From the NCBI RefSeq assembly GCF_900115625.1, contig NZ_FOXD01000012.1, positions 48,051-112,050 of the forward strand: a stretch of 64,000 nucleotides of DNA, in the 5' to 3' direction. Position numbers and translations under genes: made by a program. The notes below the pieces were generated by a model. The model searched no databases, was not told where the DNA came from, and worked only from the letters and a program-made list of their open reading frames with translations. Shown one piece after another: positions 1-9,562 of the stretch. Position 1 is the first letter of the stretch, and each line of letters begins with the position of its first letter. The DNA comes from Salibacterium halotolerans. Lineage in GTDB: Bacteria > Bacillota > Bacilli > Bacillales > Marinococcaceae.

Positions 1-391
1 AACCAATTAAAGCCCGCTCCACTCTGACCCTTGTGCTCTGCTGTCCGACCAGATTCTGATCGTTCCATTCCGATGTCCCGAGAATCTGCTGGTTCGGACC
101 AATAATCTGCGCTTCAATCCCTTCCACCGAGAAAAATTCCTGGAGAAGGTTGGCGATATCCTCCTCGAGCGGTTCTTCTTCTTCATCCCGATTTCGCGTG
201 AGCTCTTCCTGTACGTTATACTCCAGCAGATCCGCGCGTTCCCGGATCATTTCCTTATGGTTTTCTTCCAGCTGCGCTTGCAGTTCCCCTGTGAAATAAA
301 CACCTATCACCTGCACGGCAATAAAAATAAGCAGCATGAAAATGGTGATTAACTTAAAGTGGATAGACTGAAACATTCCCCCGAGTTTCAT
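1..391 (-). CDS. walK: Sensor histidine kinase WalK (YycG), N-terminal part only
   Basis: This is the membrane sensor kinase of the essential WalKR cell-wall homeostasis system. Only the first 130 residues are inside the window, because the gene runs off the left edge. The visible part starts MKLGGMFQSIHFK, then has a hydrophobic membrane helix at about residues 13-32 and the start of an extracytoplasmic sensor region rich in Glu. That matches the N terminus of Bacillus WalK. The ATG is two bases below the walR stop, so the two genes are co-transcribed with walR first. The kinase core cannot be seen. Confidence 0.93.
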   Translation of the reverse strand, partial: MKLGGMFQSIHFKLITIFMLLIFIAVQVIGVYFTGELQAQLEENHKEMIRERADLLEYNVQEELTRNRDEEEEPLEEDIANLLQEFFSVEGIEAQIIGPNQQILGTSEWNDQNLVGQQSTRVRVERALIG

Positions 392-393
392 GC

Positions 394-1101
394 TCACTTC
401 TCCTGTTCAGGGTGTTTCACATAATATCCTACACCACGTCTTGTCACAATCCACATCGGATAGCTTGGATTATCTTCTACTTTTTCGCGCAGGCGGCGCA
501 CGGTTACATCCACCGTCCGGACGTCTCCGAAGTAATCATATCCCCAGACCGCCTGAAGGAGATGTTCTCTTGTCATGACCTGTCCTATGTGTCTGGCCAG
601 ATAATGAATTAGTTCAAATTCCCGGTGTGTTAAATCGACGGGTTCTCCCCGTTTCGACACGAGATACGCATCGGGATCGACGGTTAAACCGCCGACTTCA
701 ATCAGTTTCTGTTTTGACGATGTTTCTTCCGGCACCGTCTGCAGACGGCGGAGATTCGCTTTCACCCGCGCCAGCAGTTCGCGGTTGCTGAAAGGCTTGG
801 TTACATAATCATCGGCACCAAGTTCCAATCCGAGTACTTTATCAATTTCAGCATCTTTGGCCGTCAGCATAATAATCGGCATATCAAAGTATTTACGGAT
901 TTCCCGGCACACTTCCATTCCATCTTTATGAGGAAGCATGATATCAAGAAGCACAAGATCCGGCACAAATTCATGAACTTTCTCCAGCGCTTCATTCCCA
1001 TCGTAGGCGACTTCGACTTCAAACCCCTCTTTTTTCAGGTTAAAGTCGAGAATGTCGGCGATCGGCTGTTCATCATCGACGACCAGTATTTTTTCATCCA
1101 T
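394..1101 (-). CDS. walR: Response regulator WalR (YycF), OmpR family
   Basis: DNA-binding response regulator of cell-wall metabolism, partner of WalK. The receiver domain has the acidic pair D9-D10, phospho-acceptor D53, T80 and K102. A winged-helix OmpR-type domain follows, with the WalR-typical sequence around [16 protein letters not shown] place the start at the ATG giving [10 protein letters not shown], which matches B. subtilis WalR and has a GGAG about nine bases upstream. In-frame ATGs at 1107 and 1125 are alternatives. It is the first gene of the walRK operon. A TGTAAC direct repeat at 1201-1218 lies upstream and could be autoregulatory. Confidence 0.97.
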   Translation of the reverse strand: MDEKILVVDDEQPIADILDFNLKKEGFEVEVAYDGNEALEKVHEFVPDLVLLDIMLPHKDGMEVCREIRKYFDMPIIMLTAKDAEIDKVLGLELGADDYVTKPFSNRELLARVKANLRRLQTVPEETSSKQKLIEVGGLTVDPDAYLVSKRGEPVDLTHREFELIHYLARHIGQVMTREHLLQAVWGYDYFGDVRTVDVTVRRLREKVEDNPSYPMWIVTRRGVGYYVKHPEQEK

Positions 1102-1200
1102 TTCCATTCGCTCCGTTTCCTGCATGAATTCCGTCCTGTATCGTGCCTTCCTCCTTGACGAAAAGGCGGACAGCTTGTCTGTTTCTCATCTACCTATTAT

Positions 1201-1218
1201 TGTAACACAGCGTGTAAC
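1201..1218. promoter_or_regulatory. TGTAAC direct repeat upstream of walR, possible WalR site
   Basis: Two exact TGTAAC hexamers (1201-1206 and 1213-1218) are separated by six bases, about 100 bases upstream of walR and overlapping a plausible minus-strand -10 (TACAAT, 1204-1199). The known WalR box is two TGTWAH hexamers with a five-base spacer, so the half-sites fit and the spacing is one base too long. Autoregulation is an inference only. Confidence 0.3.
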
Positions 1219-1265
1219 ATTGGGTTTATCATGGTTTGAATCTCTTTTTCACGTTTTGTTCTATC

Positions 1266-1294
1266 AAAAAACGTCTGGGCTGTATGCCAGACGT
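1266..1294 (-). terminator. Intrinsic terminator after the tRNA cluster
   Basis: On the minus strand an 8-bp stem (ACGTCTGG / CCAGACGT) is followed by a run of T. It lies just downstream of tRNA-Phe and ends the Lys-Glu-Asp-Phe tRNA transcript before walR. Confidence 0.85.
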
Positions 1295-1317
1295 TCGGGG
1301 TCATTATTTGGAATGAA

Positions 1318-1393
1318 TGGTGGCTCGAGACGGAATCGAACCGCCGACACGAGGATTTTCAGTCCACTGCTCTACCGACTGAGCTATCGAGCC
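1318..1393 (-). tRNA. tRNA-Phe (GAA)
   Basis: Full cloverleaf of 76 nt with encoded CCA. The acceptor arm starts GGCTCGA, the anticodon loop reads CTGAAAA (anticodon GAA), and the T loop is GGTTCGATTCC. It is the last gene of the minus-strand cluster Lys-Glu-Asp-Phe. Confidence 0.97.
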
Positions 1394-1434
1394 TTTTTGG
1401 TGCCTTTCTGATTAAAGACAAAAAAGTAAGTAAA

Positions 1435-1510
1435 TGGCGGGCCTGACGGGAATCGAACCCGCGATCTCCTGCGTGACAGGCAGGCATGTTAACCGCTACA
1501 CCACAGGCCC
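1435..1510 (-). tRNA. tRNA-Asp (GTC)
   Basis: Full cloverleaf of 76 nt with encoded CCA. The acceptor arm starts GGGCCTG and the anticodon loop CTGTCAC gives GTC. It is separated from tRNA-Glu by 342 bases holding a three-copy repeat, unlike the 24-41 base gaps elsewhere in the cluster. Confidence 0.97.
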
Positions 1511-1529
1511 TTTTTTGAAAGAATAAACG

Positions 1530-1838
1530 GCGAATCTCTGCGTCAGCTGCGTTCGCATCGTCAGGTCACGTACAGTTGTACGTTCCCTCCTCTACTCTCT
1601 TGCTTCCTTGACCTTCTTGTTTCTTCTTTCAAAAAGGTAAAGCGAGGCGGATCTTTGCGTCAACTACGTTCGTGTCGTCAGGTCACGTACTGGAGTACGC
1701 TCCCTCCTTCACTCTCTTGTTTCCTCGACCTTCTTGCTTCTTCTTTCCAAAAGCAAGGAGGCAAATCTCTGCGTCAACTGCGTTCGTGTCGTCAGGTCAC
1801 GTACGGTTGTACGTTCCCTCCTCTACTCTTTTGTTACG
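1530..1838. repeat. Three tandem copies of a ~115-bp repeat between tRNA genes
   Basis: Three diverged copies begin near 1531, 1647 and 1762. Anchored on the shared TCGTCAGGTCACGTAC (1558, 1675, 1789) the periods are 117 and 114 bp. Each holds a TTTGCGTCAACTACGTTCG-like stretch and a palindromic core, ACGTAC-N4-GTACGT (CGTAC-N4-GTACG in copy 2), in which the four loop bases differ while the stem is kept. A pyrimidine-rich tail with CTTCTTGCTTCTTC follows. There is no open frame with coding features. The family and function are not recognised. Confidence 0.85.
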
Positions 1839-1852
1839 ATGAAAAAAGAAAA

Positions 1853-1927
1853 TGGTGACCCGTACGGGATTCGAACCCGTGTTACCGCCGTGAAAGGGCG
1901 GTGTCTTAACCACTTGACCAACGGGCC
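1853..1927 (-). tRNA. tRNA-Glu (TTC)
   Basis: Full cloverleaf of 75 nt with encoded CCA. The acceptor arm starts GGCCCGT and the anticodon loop CTTTCAC gives TTC. Confidence 0.97.
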
Positions 1928-1952
1928 GCATGAAGAAAACAATGATTTAAAA

Positions 1953-2028
1953 TGGTGAGCCATGGAGGATTCGAACCTCCGACCCTCTGATTAAAAGTCA
2001 GATGCTCTGCCAACTGAGCTAATGGCTC
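1953..2028 (-). tRNA. tRNA-Lys (TTT)
   Basis: Full cloverleaf of 76 nt with encoded CCA. The acceptor arm is GAGCCAT, paired with ATGGCTC, and the anticodon loop CTTTTAA gives TTT. It is the first gene of the cluster, 132 bases past the purA terminator hairpin. Confidence 0.97.
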
Positions 2029-2160
2029 CCGTTTGTTGGTTCATCGTTTTCAGCGACAGAATTAATAGTACCATGCCGATTTTTGATTTTCAACCGATTT
2101 TTTTAAAGAAATTATTCATACGAAAAAAACCTTCTGCATCCGGGGATGTCCAGGAGTAAA

Positions 2161-2200
2161 TGCCCCCTGCTTTTCTTCCTGATGAAAAAAAGCGGGGGCA
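2161..2200 (-). terminator. Hairpin terminator of purA
   Basis: On the minus strand TGCCCCCGCTTTT and AAAAGCAGGGGGCA form a long stem starting 11 bases past the purA stop. The 3' tail is only TTTA, so it is a strong hairpin with a weak U-tract. Confidence 0.7.
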
Positions 2201-2211
2201 CTTATTACCAT

Positions 2212-3501
2212 TTATATCCCCCATACCCCGCGTACCATGTTCGTCTGGCTGCGGTCCGGGCCGACAGAGAAGATACTGAGCGGAATATTGGTTAACTGCG
2301 ACAAGCGCTCCAAATAGTGGCGGGCATTTTCCGGAAGATCACCAAGGGTTTTTGCACCGGTAATATTCTCCGACCATCCCGGCATTTCCTCGTATACGGG
2401 TTCACATTCGGCCAATATTTTCAGATTAGCCGGGAATTCTTCTATAATTTCGCCTTTGTACTTATAGGCGGTGCAGATTTTCACCGTTTCGATTCCGGTC
2501 AGTACATCGAGCGAATTCAATGAGAGATCAGTGATGCCGCTGACACGGCGGGCATGACGGACAACGACACTGTCAAACCAGCCTACCCGGCGTGGTCTTC
2601 CTGTAGTGGTGCCGTATTCATTCCCAATTTCCCGGATTTGTTCTCCAACTTCATCGGTAAGTTCTGTAGGAAATGGTCCGTCCCCGACTCTGGTCGTGTA
2701 TGCTTTGGATACACCAACCACATGGTGAATCTTCGAAGGACCGATGCCGGATCCTATCGTAACGCCGCCGGCGATCGGGTTCGAGGATGTTACGTAAGGG
2801 TAGGTACCCTGGTCAATATCCAGCATAACACCCTGCGCCCCTTCAAATAATACCCGGCGGCCGTCATCCACCGCATCATTGAGAACAACCGACGTATCAC
2901 GGACGTAATCGGCAAAGAACTGTCCGTAATTATAATACTCTTCCAATATGTCACTGATTTGAAAACCTTCTGTTTCATGAATCTTCTCAAGCAGGCGATT
3001 TTTTTCTTTTAAATTCCGTTCAAGTTTTTCTTCGAACTCTTCTTTATCCAGCAGATCGGAAATACGAATCCCCGTTCTAGCGGCTTTATCCATATAAGCA
3101 GGACCAATGCCTTTGCGGGTGGTCCCGATTTTATTGCTCCCTTTGCTTTCTTCTTCCATCGCGTCAAGTTTGACGTGGTAAGGGAGAATGACATGTGCCC
3201 TGTTGCTGATGCGGAGATTGCTGGTATCCACACCGCGGTTGTGTAAATATTTCAGTTCCTCGACCAACGCCTTTGGGTCAATGACCATGCCGTTTCCGAT
3301 CACACATATTTTGTTATCATAAAAGATTCCGGATGGAATGACATGCAGTTTGTAGGTTTCTCCACCGAAAACGATGGTATGACCGGCATTGTTTCCGCCT
3401 TGATATCTGGCAACCACTTCTGCATTTTCCGAAAGAAAGTCTGTGATTTTTCCTTTGCCTTCATCTCCCCACTGTGTTCCTACGATTACGATTGATGACA
3501 A
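2212..3501 (-). CDS. purA: Adenylosuccinate synthetase
   Basis: Joins IMP and aspartate with GTP to form adenylosuccinate, the first committed step to AMP. The sequence shows the family GTP loop (GDEGKGK, residues 11-17), the NNAGHT segment, the TTKKG-like loop ([16 protein letters not shown]) and the C-terminal [10 protein letters not shown]. From the TTG at 3501 it is 429 residues beginning [15 protein letters not shown], the family length and start. GGAGG lies eight bases upstream of that TTG. The GTG at 3510 touches the Shine-Dalgarno sequence and is less likely. It is monocistronic, with a promoter and PurR-type boxes upstream. Confidence 0.97.
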   Translation of the reverse strand: MSSIVIVGTQWGDEGKGKITDFLSENAEVVARYQGGNNAGHTIVFGGETYKLHVIPSGIFYDNKICVIGNGMVIDPKALVEELKYLHNRGVDTSNLRISNRAHVILPYHVKLDAMEEESKGSNKIGTTRKGIGPAYMDKAARTGIRISDLLDKEEFEEKLERNLKEKNRLLEKIHETEGFQISDILEEYYNYGQFFADYVRDTSVVLNDAVDDGRRVLFEGAQGVMLDIDQGTYPYVTSSNPIAGGVTIGSGIGPSKIHHVVGVSKAYTTRVGDGPFPTELTDEVGEQIREIGNEYGTTTGRPRRVGWFDSVVVRHARRVSGITDLSLNSLDVLTGIETVKICTAYKYKGEIIEEFPANLKILAECEPVYEEMPGWSENITGAKTLGDLPENARHYLERLSQLTNIPLSIFSVGPDRSQTNMVRGVWGI

Positions 3502-3577
3502 ACTGTCCACCTCCGCACCTGCTCCCAGGCTGCTGTATTTTTTCTATGTAAAAGCCACAGGCTGAAAACCCTCACAT

Positions 3578-3650
3578 AGTGTATCAATCCCATCCCAAAA
3601 AGTCAATAAAACACGAACATTTATAAGGTGTATTACTTTTTACGTTCGTA
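3578..3650 (-). promoter_or_regulatory. purA promoter with paired PurR boxes
   Basis: On the minus strand TTGACT (3606-3601), 17 bases and TACACT (3583-3578) form a sigma-A promoter. Two inverted CGAAC cores lie just upstream, at 3614-3618 (plus) and 3648-3644 (minus), with centres 30 bases apart. B. subtilis PurR binds paired PurBoxes (AWWWCCGAACWWT) in this arrangement. The first box matches about 11 of 13 positions and the second is weaker. Repression by PurR relieved by PRPP is inferred. Confidence 0.7.
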
Positions 3651-3734
3651 ATAATAATTTGTTGTTCAGGCTGTTTATCGAAAAGAATGAAAAACGCGGG
3701 AGCTTACCGAATGATAACCTTGCCGACTTTTTTC

Positions 3735-3765
3735 ATAAAAAAACCAAGGTGCTCTTTCACCTTGG
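3735..3765 (-). terminator. Intrinsic terminator of dnaC
   Basis: A perfect 8-bp stem (CCAAGGTG / CACCTTGG) is followed on the minus strand by seven T, starting seven bases past the dnaC stop. Confidence 0.93.
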
Positions 3766-3771
3766 CTTTCT

Positions 3772-5139
3772 TTATGCTCCCGGCGGAACGTCCCTTTCGT
3801 CGTGGCGCCGGTCGAGATTGACAAATTTGTTGTATTCTTTAATAAAGGCGAGTTCAACGGATCCCACCGGTCCGTTCCGCTGCTTGGCCAAAATGACCTC
3901 AATCATATTCTGATTCTCGGTTTCCTGGTCGTAGTAGTCTTCCCGGTACAAAAACGATACAATATCGGCGTCCTGCTCAATACTGCCGGATTCACGGAGA
4001 TCCGACATCATCGGGCGTTTATCCTGGCGGGATTCCACGCCGCGGGAAAGCTGGGAAAGTGCGATGACCGGCACGTCCAGCTCACGCGCGAGGCCCTTCA
4101 GCCCTCTCGAAATTTCCGACACTTCCTGCTGACGGCTCTCTCCGCCGCGTGAACCGGAACCTTGAATCAGCTGCATGTAATCGATCATGATCATACCGAG
4201 TCCGCGTTCCTGTTTCAGACGCCTGCACTTCGCCCGGATTTCATTCACTTTCACGCCCGGAGTATCGTCGATGTAAATGCCTGCTGAAGACAAGCTTCCC
4301 ATTGCCATCGTCAGCTTTTCCCAATCTTCTTCTTCAAGCGATCCCGTTCTCAGTTTCGTAGCGTCAATGTTTCCTTCGGCGCACAACATCCGCTGCACCA
4401 GCTGCGCCGCTCCCATCTCCAGACTGAAGACAGCGACATTCTCCGCCGATTTGGTGGCAACGTTTTGCGCGATATTCAATGCAAATGCCGTCTTACCCAT
4501 AGACGGACGCGCCGCGACAATCACGAGGTCACTGCGCTGGAAACCGGTCGTCATTTTATCCAGTTCCGCAAATCCGCTCGCCACCCCGGTAATATCGTCC
4601 TCCCGGTTCTGCAGCATTTCAATATGGTCGTACGTTTCAATCAGCACATCCTTGATGGAAACAAAAGCGCTCGTCCTGCGCTGCTGCGCCACTTCAAGAA
4701 TCGAGCGTTCGGCATCACTCAGAATATCTTCTACTTCATCTTCTCCATTGTACCCTTCCGAAACAATGGTGGTCGCTGCCTGTATAAGGCGCCGCAGAAT
4801 CGACTTTTCCTGAACAATTTTGCTGTAATAATCCACGTTGGCAGCAGTCGGTACAGCGTTGGCCAGATCCGTTAAGTAGGAAATGCCGCCCACTTCTTCA
4901 AGCCACTCATAGTCCTGCAGCGCCGACGTCATCGTGACGAGATCGACCGGACTTCCTTTTTCCCCTAATTCAAGCATCACCCGAAAAATTCGTTGATGAG
5001 ACACGCGATAAAAATCTTCGGGAGCGATGCGTTCTGTTGCTGTAACCAAAGCTCCGCCTTCCAAAAAGACGGCGCCCAAAACGGCCTGTTCCGCTTCAAT
5101 ATTCTGAGGGGGCCTGCGGTCGGCCATGATATCGCTCAT
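3772..5139 (-). CDS. dnaC: Replicative DNA helicase (DnaB family, DnaC of Bacillus)
   Basis: Hexameric 5'-3' helicase that unwinds DNA at the fork and contacts primase and the DnaX clamp-loader subunit. The DnaB N-terminal domain starts at PPQNIEAEQAVLG. The RecA-like domain has Walker A ARPSMGKT (about 210-217), a MIMIDYMQLI Walker B strand and the ESGSIEQDAD motif. At 455 residues it is full length with no intein. I use the second ATG (5139) because AGGAAG is six bases upstream of it and abuts the first. It follows gdpP-rplI in the same direction and has its own terminator. Confidence 0.97.
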   Translation of the reverse strand: MSDIMADRRPPQNIEAEQAVLGAVFLEGGALVTATERIAPEDFYRVSHQRIFRVMLELGEKGSPVDLVTMTSALQDYEWLEEVGGISYLTDLANAVPTAANVDYYSKIVQEKSILRRLIQAATTIVSEGYNGEDEVEDILSDAERSILEVAQQRRTSAFVSIKDVLIETYDHIEMLQNREDDITGVASGFAELDKMTTGFQRSDLVIVAARPSMGKTAFALNIAQNVATKSAENVAVFSLEMGAAQLVQRMLCAEGNIDATKLRTGSLEEEDWEKLTMAMGSLSSAGIYIDDTPGVKVNEIRAKCRRLKQERGLGMIMIDYMQLIQGSGSRGGESRQQEVSEISRGLKGLARELDVPVIALSQLSRGVESRQDKRPMMSDLRESGSIEQDADIVSFLYREDYYDQETENQNMIEVILAKQRNGPVGSVELAFIKEYNKFVNLDRRHDERDVPPGA

Positions 5140-5173
5140 GTCCATCTTCCTGCCTTTCCTTTGATTCCTGTAC

Positions 5174-5215
5174 AGAAAAAAACCGGCCTATAACGTACCG
5201 GAACATTATAAGCCG
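5174..5215 (-). terminator. Intrinsic terminator of rplI
   Basis: On the minus strand CGGCTTATAATGT pairs with ACGTTATAGGCCG (13 pairs with two wobbles) and runs into seven T. It separates gdpP-rplI from dnaC. Confidence 0.9.
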
Positions 5216-5236
5216 TATGGAGAAGCTGCCTGGTGT

Positions 5237-5680
5237 TTACTCTTCCACGACATGGACATCGACAACCGCCGTTACTTCTTTATGCACTTTAATCGGTGTC
5301 TTCGTTACACCGAGCGTACGGATCGGCTGATCGAGTTCAATTTTTCGTTTATCCACTTTCATGCCCATATCCTTCAGCTGCTCAGCAATCTGTTTTGTGG
5401 ATACAGCGCCGAATAAGCGTCCGGCTTCTCCTGCTTTTGCGGTAATCGTCACTTTAGTGTTTTCCAGCTGTTCCTTGAATTTCTTCGCATCTTCAAGTTC
5501 CTGCTGTGCTTTTTTCTCATCACTTTCCTGTTTGGCTTTCAGATTTTTTACGTTACCTGCTGTCGCTTCCACAGCGAGATTGTGTTTGAATAAATAGTTC
5601 CGGGCATACCCTTCCGAAACGTCTTTCATTTCACCTTTTTTCCCTTTTCCTTTTACATCCTGATTAAAAATGACTTTCAT
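5237..5680 (-). CDS. rplI: 50S ribosomal protein L9
   Basis: Structural protein of the large ribosomal subunit that binds 23S rRNA. The N-terminal domain ([20 protein letters not shown]), the long connecting helix rich in Lys and Glu, and the C-terminal domain are all present in 147 residues, the usual length. The ATG overlaps the gdpP stop by four bases (ATGA), so translation is coupled. This gdpP-rplI pairing is conserved in Bacillaceae. Confidence 0.97.
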   Translation of the reverse strand: MKVIFNQDVKGKGKKGEMKDVSEGYARNYLFKHNLAVEATAGNVKNLKAKQESDEKKAQQELEDAKKFKEQLENTKVTITAKAGEAGRLFGAVSTKQIAEQLKDMGMKVDKRKIELDQPIRTLGVTKTPIKVHKEVTAVVDVHVVEE

Positions 5681-7644
5681 TCCTCGGTTCCTCCTTCCAG
5701 ATAATCATCGATGGCCTGTTTGAGGCTTTCTTCTGCTTCATCAAGCGCAGAATCAAGCTGGGTGGCGGCGTTGGTAAGATGCCCGCCTCCGCCGAGGGCT
5801 TCCATGATCAGCTGTACATTGACCTCGCCAAGGGAACGGGCACTTATGCTTACCTTTCCATCACTGCGTTTGGAAAGCACAAAGGAACCCTTCACATCAT
5901 TCATCGTGAGCAGGGTGTCCGCTGCCTGGGCAATCAGAATCTGATCATACAATTCTTCATCCGAGGCTTTCGCCACCGCCATACCATCCCGGTAAATCGT
6001 TGCTTTCTCTATTAAGTGGGAACGACGTACGTATTGATCGATATCCTCTTTCAGAAGCCGCTGCACCATCGTCGTATCCGCTCCGTGGGATTTCAGGAAG
6101 GAAGCGGCATCAAACGTACGGGATCCCGTACGGATGGCAAAGCTCTTCGTATCCACAATAATACCAGCAAGCATCGACGTGGATTCAAGTTCATCCATCG
6201 ATAGCTGGTGTGGTTGATATTCTAACAGTTCAGTCACCAGTTCTGCAGTAGAAGAGGCATAAGGTTCCATGTATACGAGAACCGGGTCCTTGATAAACTC
6301 TTCCCCGCGCCGGTGGTGGTCCAACACCACTACCCGGTTGACCGCATCAACCAGTCGGGGTTCAATAACCATCGACGGCTTGTGCGTATCCACGACAACG
6401 AGCAGCGTGTGCCGTGTTAAGTCATCCAGCGCTTCTTCCGGGGTGATGAACTGGGACCAGAGGTACTCGTGATCGCCGACTTCTTCCATCAGCTTCTTCA
6501 CGTCCGGATTTATTTCATTGGGATCAACCACAACGTAAGCATCTGTGTTATTGACTTCTGCTACTTTCAATACTCCAATAGCAGCTCCGATCGCGTCCAT
6601 ATCAGGATTTTTGTGACCCATAATAATAACCTGGTCGCTCTCAAGCACGAAATCACGCAGCGCATGGGAAATGACGCGGGCGCGAACTCTTGTCCGTTTT
6701 TCCATCGCGTTGGATTTGCCGCCGTAAAAACGGACTTTCCCATTGGTTTCTTTAATGGCTACCTGATCGCCGCCGCGTCCAAGGGCAAGATCCAGACTCG
6801 ACTGTGCGAGACTCCCCAGTTCCCGCAGCGGGGAATCACCGCTTCCAATCCCGATGCTCAGCGTAATGGACACTTTCTCTTTACCGGTTACATCCCGGAC
6901 ATGATCCAGCAGTTCAAAACGGGTTTTTTCCAGCTGTTTCAATGCTTTCTGATTCATGACGGCGATAAAACGGTCGGAGGAAATACTGCGGAGCAGAATC
7001 TGATATTTTTCCGCCCATTCATTCAGTGACGTTGTGACATGACTCATCAGGCTGCTTCGGATCTGATCGTCCATGCCCTGGGTCACTTCATCGAAATTAT
7101 CCAGATAAACAAGACCAATAACCGTCTGTTCCTCTTCGTACAGGGACTGGGTTTCTTTCGTTTCCGTCATGTCAAAAAAGTACAGCAGCCGTTCTTGTGG
7201 CTTAATGTCTATCGTATAGTGCCTGTCGCTCAGTGTTAACTCCGTTTTTGTATCCCCTTTTTTAATCGGGGAGGTGATGTCTTCAAACACATCATTAAGC
7301 GGCAGACCGAGAAATTCACGAGGCAGGTAATCCTTCATAAACGGATTGGCCCACTGCATCTGATAGTCTTCATCATACAGGATGATTCCGATAGGCAGGC
7401 TCTTTACCGCTTCTTCGCCGGCTTTATTAACGCGGTGGGATAACGTCTTGATATACTTTTCCAGATCGCGTTCAAACGCTTTTCTCGCCTGAAGCACATA
7501 AATGAGCAGCAACGCCAGAATGAAAAACCCGACGATACCAAGCATCCATTGATATATCGTTAATAAACCAATGAACAAGGCAGCTGTCACAAACAATAAG
7601 ATTACATGCAGGCCGTGCCAGCGGTTCATTAAAAACTCAGGCAT
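5677..7644 (-). CDS. gdpP: Cyclic-di-AMP phosphodiesterase GdpP (YybT)
   Basis: Membrane enzyme that hydrolyses cyclic di-AMP to 5'-pApA and so affects cell-wall, potassium and osmotic homeostasis. Order of parts: two membrane helices (about 12-50), a PAS-like region (80-160), a degenerate GGDEF domain (175-300, GRGGDQ at 289), and a DHH phosphodiesterase with GHKNPDMD (343-350), DTHKPS (419) and LDHHRR (441-446). A DHHA1 domain with GGGGH near residue 614 ends it. The 655 residues are full length and all metal-binding DHH motifs are intact. It is 11 bases downstream of yybS. Confidence 0.97.
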   Translation of the reverse strand: MPEFLMNRWHGLHVILLFVTAALFIGLLTIYQWMLGIVGFFILALLLIYVLQARKAFERDLEKYIKTLSHRVNKAGEEAVKSLPIGIILYDEDYQMQWANPFMKDYLPREFLGLPLNDVFEDITSPIKKGDTKTELTLSDRHYTIDIKPQERLLYFFDMTETKETQSLYEEEQTVIGLVYLDNFDEVTQGMDDQIRSSLMSHVTTSLNEWAEKYQILLRSISSDRFIAVMNQKALKQLEKTRFELLDHVRDVTGKEKVSITLSIGIGSGDSPLRELGSLAQSSLDLALGRGGDQVAIKETNGKVRFYGGKSNAMEKRTRVRARVISHALRDFVLESDQVIIMGHKNPDMDAIGAAIGVLKVAEVNNTDAYVVVDPNEINPDVKKLMEEVGDHEYLWSQFITPEEALDDLTRHTLLVVVDTHKPSMVIEPRLVDAVNRVVVLDHHRRGEEFIKDPVLVYMEPYASSTAELVTELLEYQPHQLSMDELESTSMLAGIIVDTKSFAIRTGSRTFDAASFLKSHGADTTMVQRLLKEDIDQYVRRSHLIEKATIYRDGMAVAKASDEELYDQILIAQAADTLLTMNDVKGSFVLSKRSDGKVSISARSLGEVNVQLIMEALGGGGHLTNAATQLDSALDEAEESLKQAIDDYLEGGTEE

Positions 7645-7655
7645 AATGTCAACCC

Positions 7656-8612
7656 CTACTTCGTGTCAGATTCCAGACGTTTCTTCAATTGAAATCCTAA
7701 ATCAATGATACCCAGCATGCGGGCCAAGAGAAGAATAAAAGGCAGAATCAACCCAAAAACCAACAGGAGAATGGGGAGCGCTTTTGGAATGGATTTACTG
7801 TAACAATAGTAAAAGATCACCGTAAAACCCTGCAGCGCCATCGCTGTTTCCAGTAAAGGGAACAGGTTCCATACCACCGTTTGAACCGCCGTACCTTCTT
7901 CGACCCCCACCCAGTATACGATAAAGGTAAGAAGATAATACCACAGCAGCGAACGCGGTATATTCCAGTTCCGAAAAGGAGGAAACGCCTCCACTTCCAT
8001 GTTCATGCGCCGCATAACTGCGTGGGCAATGAACTGCGTCAAAAACGCATACAATACACCGGTGAACACAATCAAAAGCGGTCCCATCCGTCCAAAACGG
8101 TCAATCATATCCCCGTATTGTTCCAATTCGACGGAACTTTCCTGTCCCAGGGAGGAAAGCATGGACTGAGCCTGCTCCGCCGACTGTCTCATAATATCCT
8201 GAAGAACCGAAATCGGATCGACCTGAAGAAGAAGAACCGACCCGGCATATAAAGCCGTCAGACCACCTATATAAGCGACACTGGCGGCAGCAGCTGTCAG
8301 CAGAGCTTCTTTTCTGCGGCTCATCATTTCTCCCATGGCAATGCCGCCGACTGCCGACAGCACTGCGAATGGAAGGCCTGTCAGCGCGGTCAAAAAGACA
8401 GACAGCAGCATCGATACAACCGCCATCACGATACCCGGCTTCCAGCCGTACCGCGCTGTAAACAGGATAAAAGGCAGAGGCAGGAACCAAAGCAGTATCA
8501 TACTGAGAAACGGAACGAATACCGCAAGCAGCAGCATGACAATAAAAACACCGCTCAACACGGCTCCCTCTGTTACCCTTCTCGTTTGCTGCAATAACGT
8601 CACCTCATCCAT
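7656..8612 (-). CDS. yybS: YybS-like multi-pass membrane protein (DUF2232)
   Basis: A polytopic membrane protein of 318 residues with about eight hydrophobic segments and a short hydrophilic loop near residues 140-175. The sequence and its place between rpsR and gdpP match YybS, a DUF2232 protein. Its molecular role is not established. It may be a membrane component or transporter-like protein acting with GdpP, but that rests on gene order only. Confidence 0.85.
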   Translation of the reverse strand: MDEVTLLQQTRRVTEGAVLSGVFIVMLLLAVFVPFLSMILLWFLPLPFILFTARYGWKPGIVMAVVSMLLSVFLTALTGLPFAVLSAVGGIAMGEMMSRRKEALLTAAAASVAYIGGLTALYAGSVLLLQVDPISVLQDIMRQSAEQAQSMLSSLGQESSVELEQYGDMIDRFGRMGPLLIVFTGVLYAFLTQFIAHAVMRRMNMEVEAFPPFRNWNIPRSLLWYYLLTFIVYWVGVEEGTAVQTVVWNLFPLLETAMALQGFTVIFYYCYSKSIPKALPILLLVFGLILPFILLLARMLGIIDLGFQLKKRLESDTK

Positions 8613-8724
8613 CGCATTCTCATATAAACAAATACATCAGCCATATGTGTATGTAAATTCCATTCGTCTATTGTAAGCCATTCTTCTGAAAAAAGAAAGA
8701 ATGTCCTAACGCAGAGACGCGAAA

Positions 8725-8760
8725 TAAAAAACGTTTCCCGGTTCGTCGGGAAACGTTTTT
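8725..8760 (-). terminator. Intrinsic terminator of the rpsF-ssb-rpsR operon
   Basis: Near-perfect 11-12 bp stem (ACGTTTCCCG / CGGGAAACGT) flanked by A and T runs on both sides, so it could act in both directions. It lies 10 bases past the rpsR stop. Confidence 0.93.
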
Positions 8761-8769
8761 ACCTGCGCC

Positions 8770-8997
8770 TTACTGTTCCCGTACATAAGGAAGCAGCGCC
8801 ACATGGCGGGCACGTTTGATGGCTTTCGTCAATTGACGCTGATACTTGGCAGAAGTACCAGTCACACGGCGCGGAAGAATTTTACCGCGTTCCGAGATGA
8901 ATTTCTTCAACAGTTCTACGTCTTTATAGTCAATTTTTTCAATCTTATTGACTGTAAAGTAACATACCTTCCTTCTCTTACCTCTACGGCGTGCCAT
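8770..8997 (-). CDS. rpsR: 30S ribosomal protein S18
   Basis: Small-subunit protein that binds next to S6 on the platform. The 75-residue sequence has a basic start ([14 protein letters not shown]) and the S18 signature ([28 protein letters not shown]). AAAGGAGG is upstream of the ATG. It is third in the rpsF-ssb-rpsR operon, which is conserved across Firmicutes. Confidence 0.98.
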   Translation of the reverse strand: MARRRGKRRKVCYFTVNKIEKIDYKDVELLKKFISERGKILPRRVTGTSAKYQRQLTKAIKRARHVALLPYVREQ

Positions 8998-9056
8998 AAA
9001 GTTTCAACCTCCTTTAGAAAAGTTTTTCGTTCTATACGAAGAAGGGAAGAGTTTTA

Positions 9057-9536
9057 TTAAAATGGCAGATCATCATCGGATATATCAATCTGCTGACCGT
9101 CATTGCCGAACGGATCATCATTCAAATTGGAAGATCCGCCTTGGTTCTGCTGGCCGGAGCTTTGCGCGGCGCCGTACTGGTTCCCCTGTGGAGCACCGCC
9201 ACCTCCGCCTGAAGACCCGCGCGGTTCAAGAAACTGCACGTTTTCGGCCTGTACTTCCACGACTGTGACGCGGCGTCCTTCCTGATTTTCATACTTTCGG
9301 CTCTGCAGACGACCGTCAATACCGGCTTGACTGCCTTTTTTCAAATAGTTTGCGACGTTCTCGGCCTGTTTTCTCCAGGCGACACAATTGAAAAAGTCAG
9401 CTTCCCGTTCTCCATTCTGGTTCGTAAACGGGCGGTTTACGGCGATACCGAAATTCACTACGGCGATACCATTCGGGGTGTACCGCAGTTCAGGGTCACG
9501 GGTCAGACGGCCAACCAGAACAACACGATTTATCAT
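9057..9536 (-). CDS. ssb: Single-stranded DNA-binding protein
   Basis: Coats single-stranded DNA at forks and repair sites. It has an N-terminal OB fold (residues 1-105, starting [20 protein letters not shown]), a Gly/Gln/Asn-rich linker and the acidic tip DISDDDLPF that recruits partner proteins. Its 159 residues are typical for Bacillaceae. It sits between rpsF and rpsR in one operon. Confidence 0.98.
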   Translation of the reverse strand: MINRVVLVGRLTRDPELRYTPNGIAVVNFGIAVNRPFTNQNGEREADFFNCVAWRKQAENVANYLKKGSQAGIDGRLQSRKYENQEGRRVTVVEVQAENVQFLEPRGSSGGGGGAPQGNQYGAAQSSGQQNQGGSSNLNDDPFGNDGQQIDISDDDLPF

Positions 9537-9562
9537 TTTGGAACTCCTCCCACTGGTTATCC

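Noticed and set aside
1052..1411. 119-residue plus-strand open frame over walR and tRNA-Phe
   Set aside because: It runs across a complete tRNA gene and antisense to walR; no protein features.
6115..6132. 18-bp palindrome CGTACGGGATCCCGTACG
   Set aside because: It lies inside gdpP in a conserved coding stretch, and I know of no regulator or enzyme in this window that would use it.
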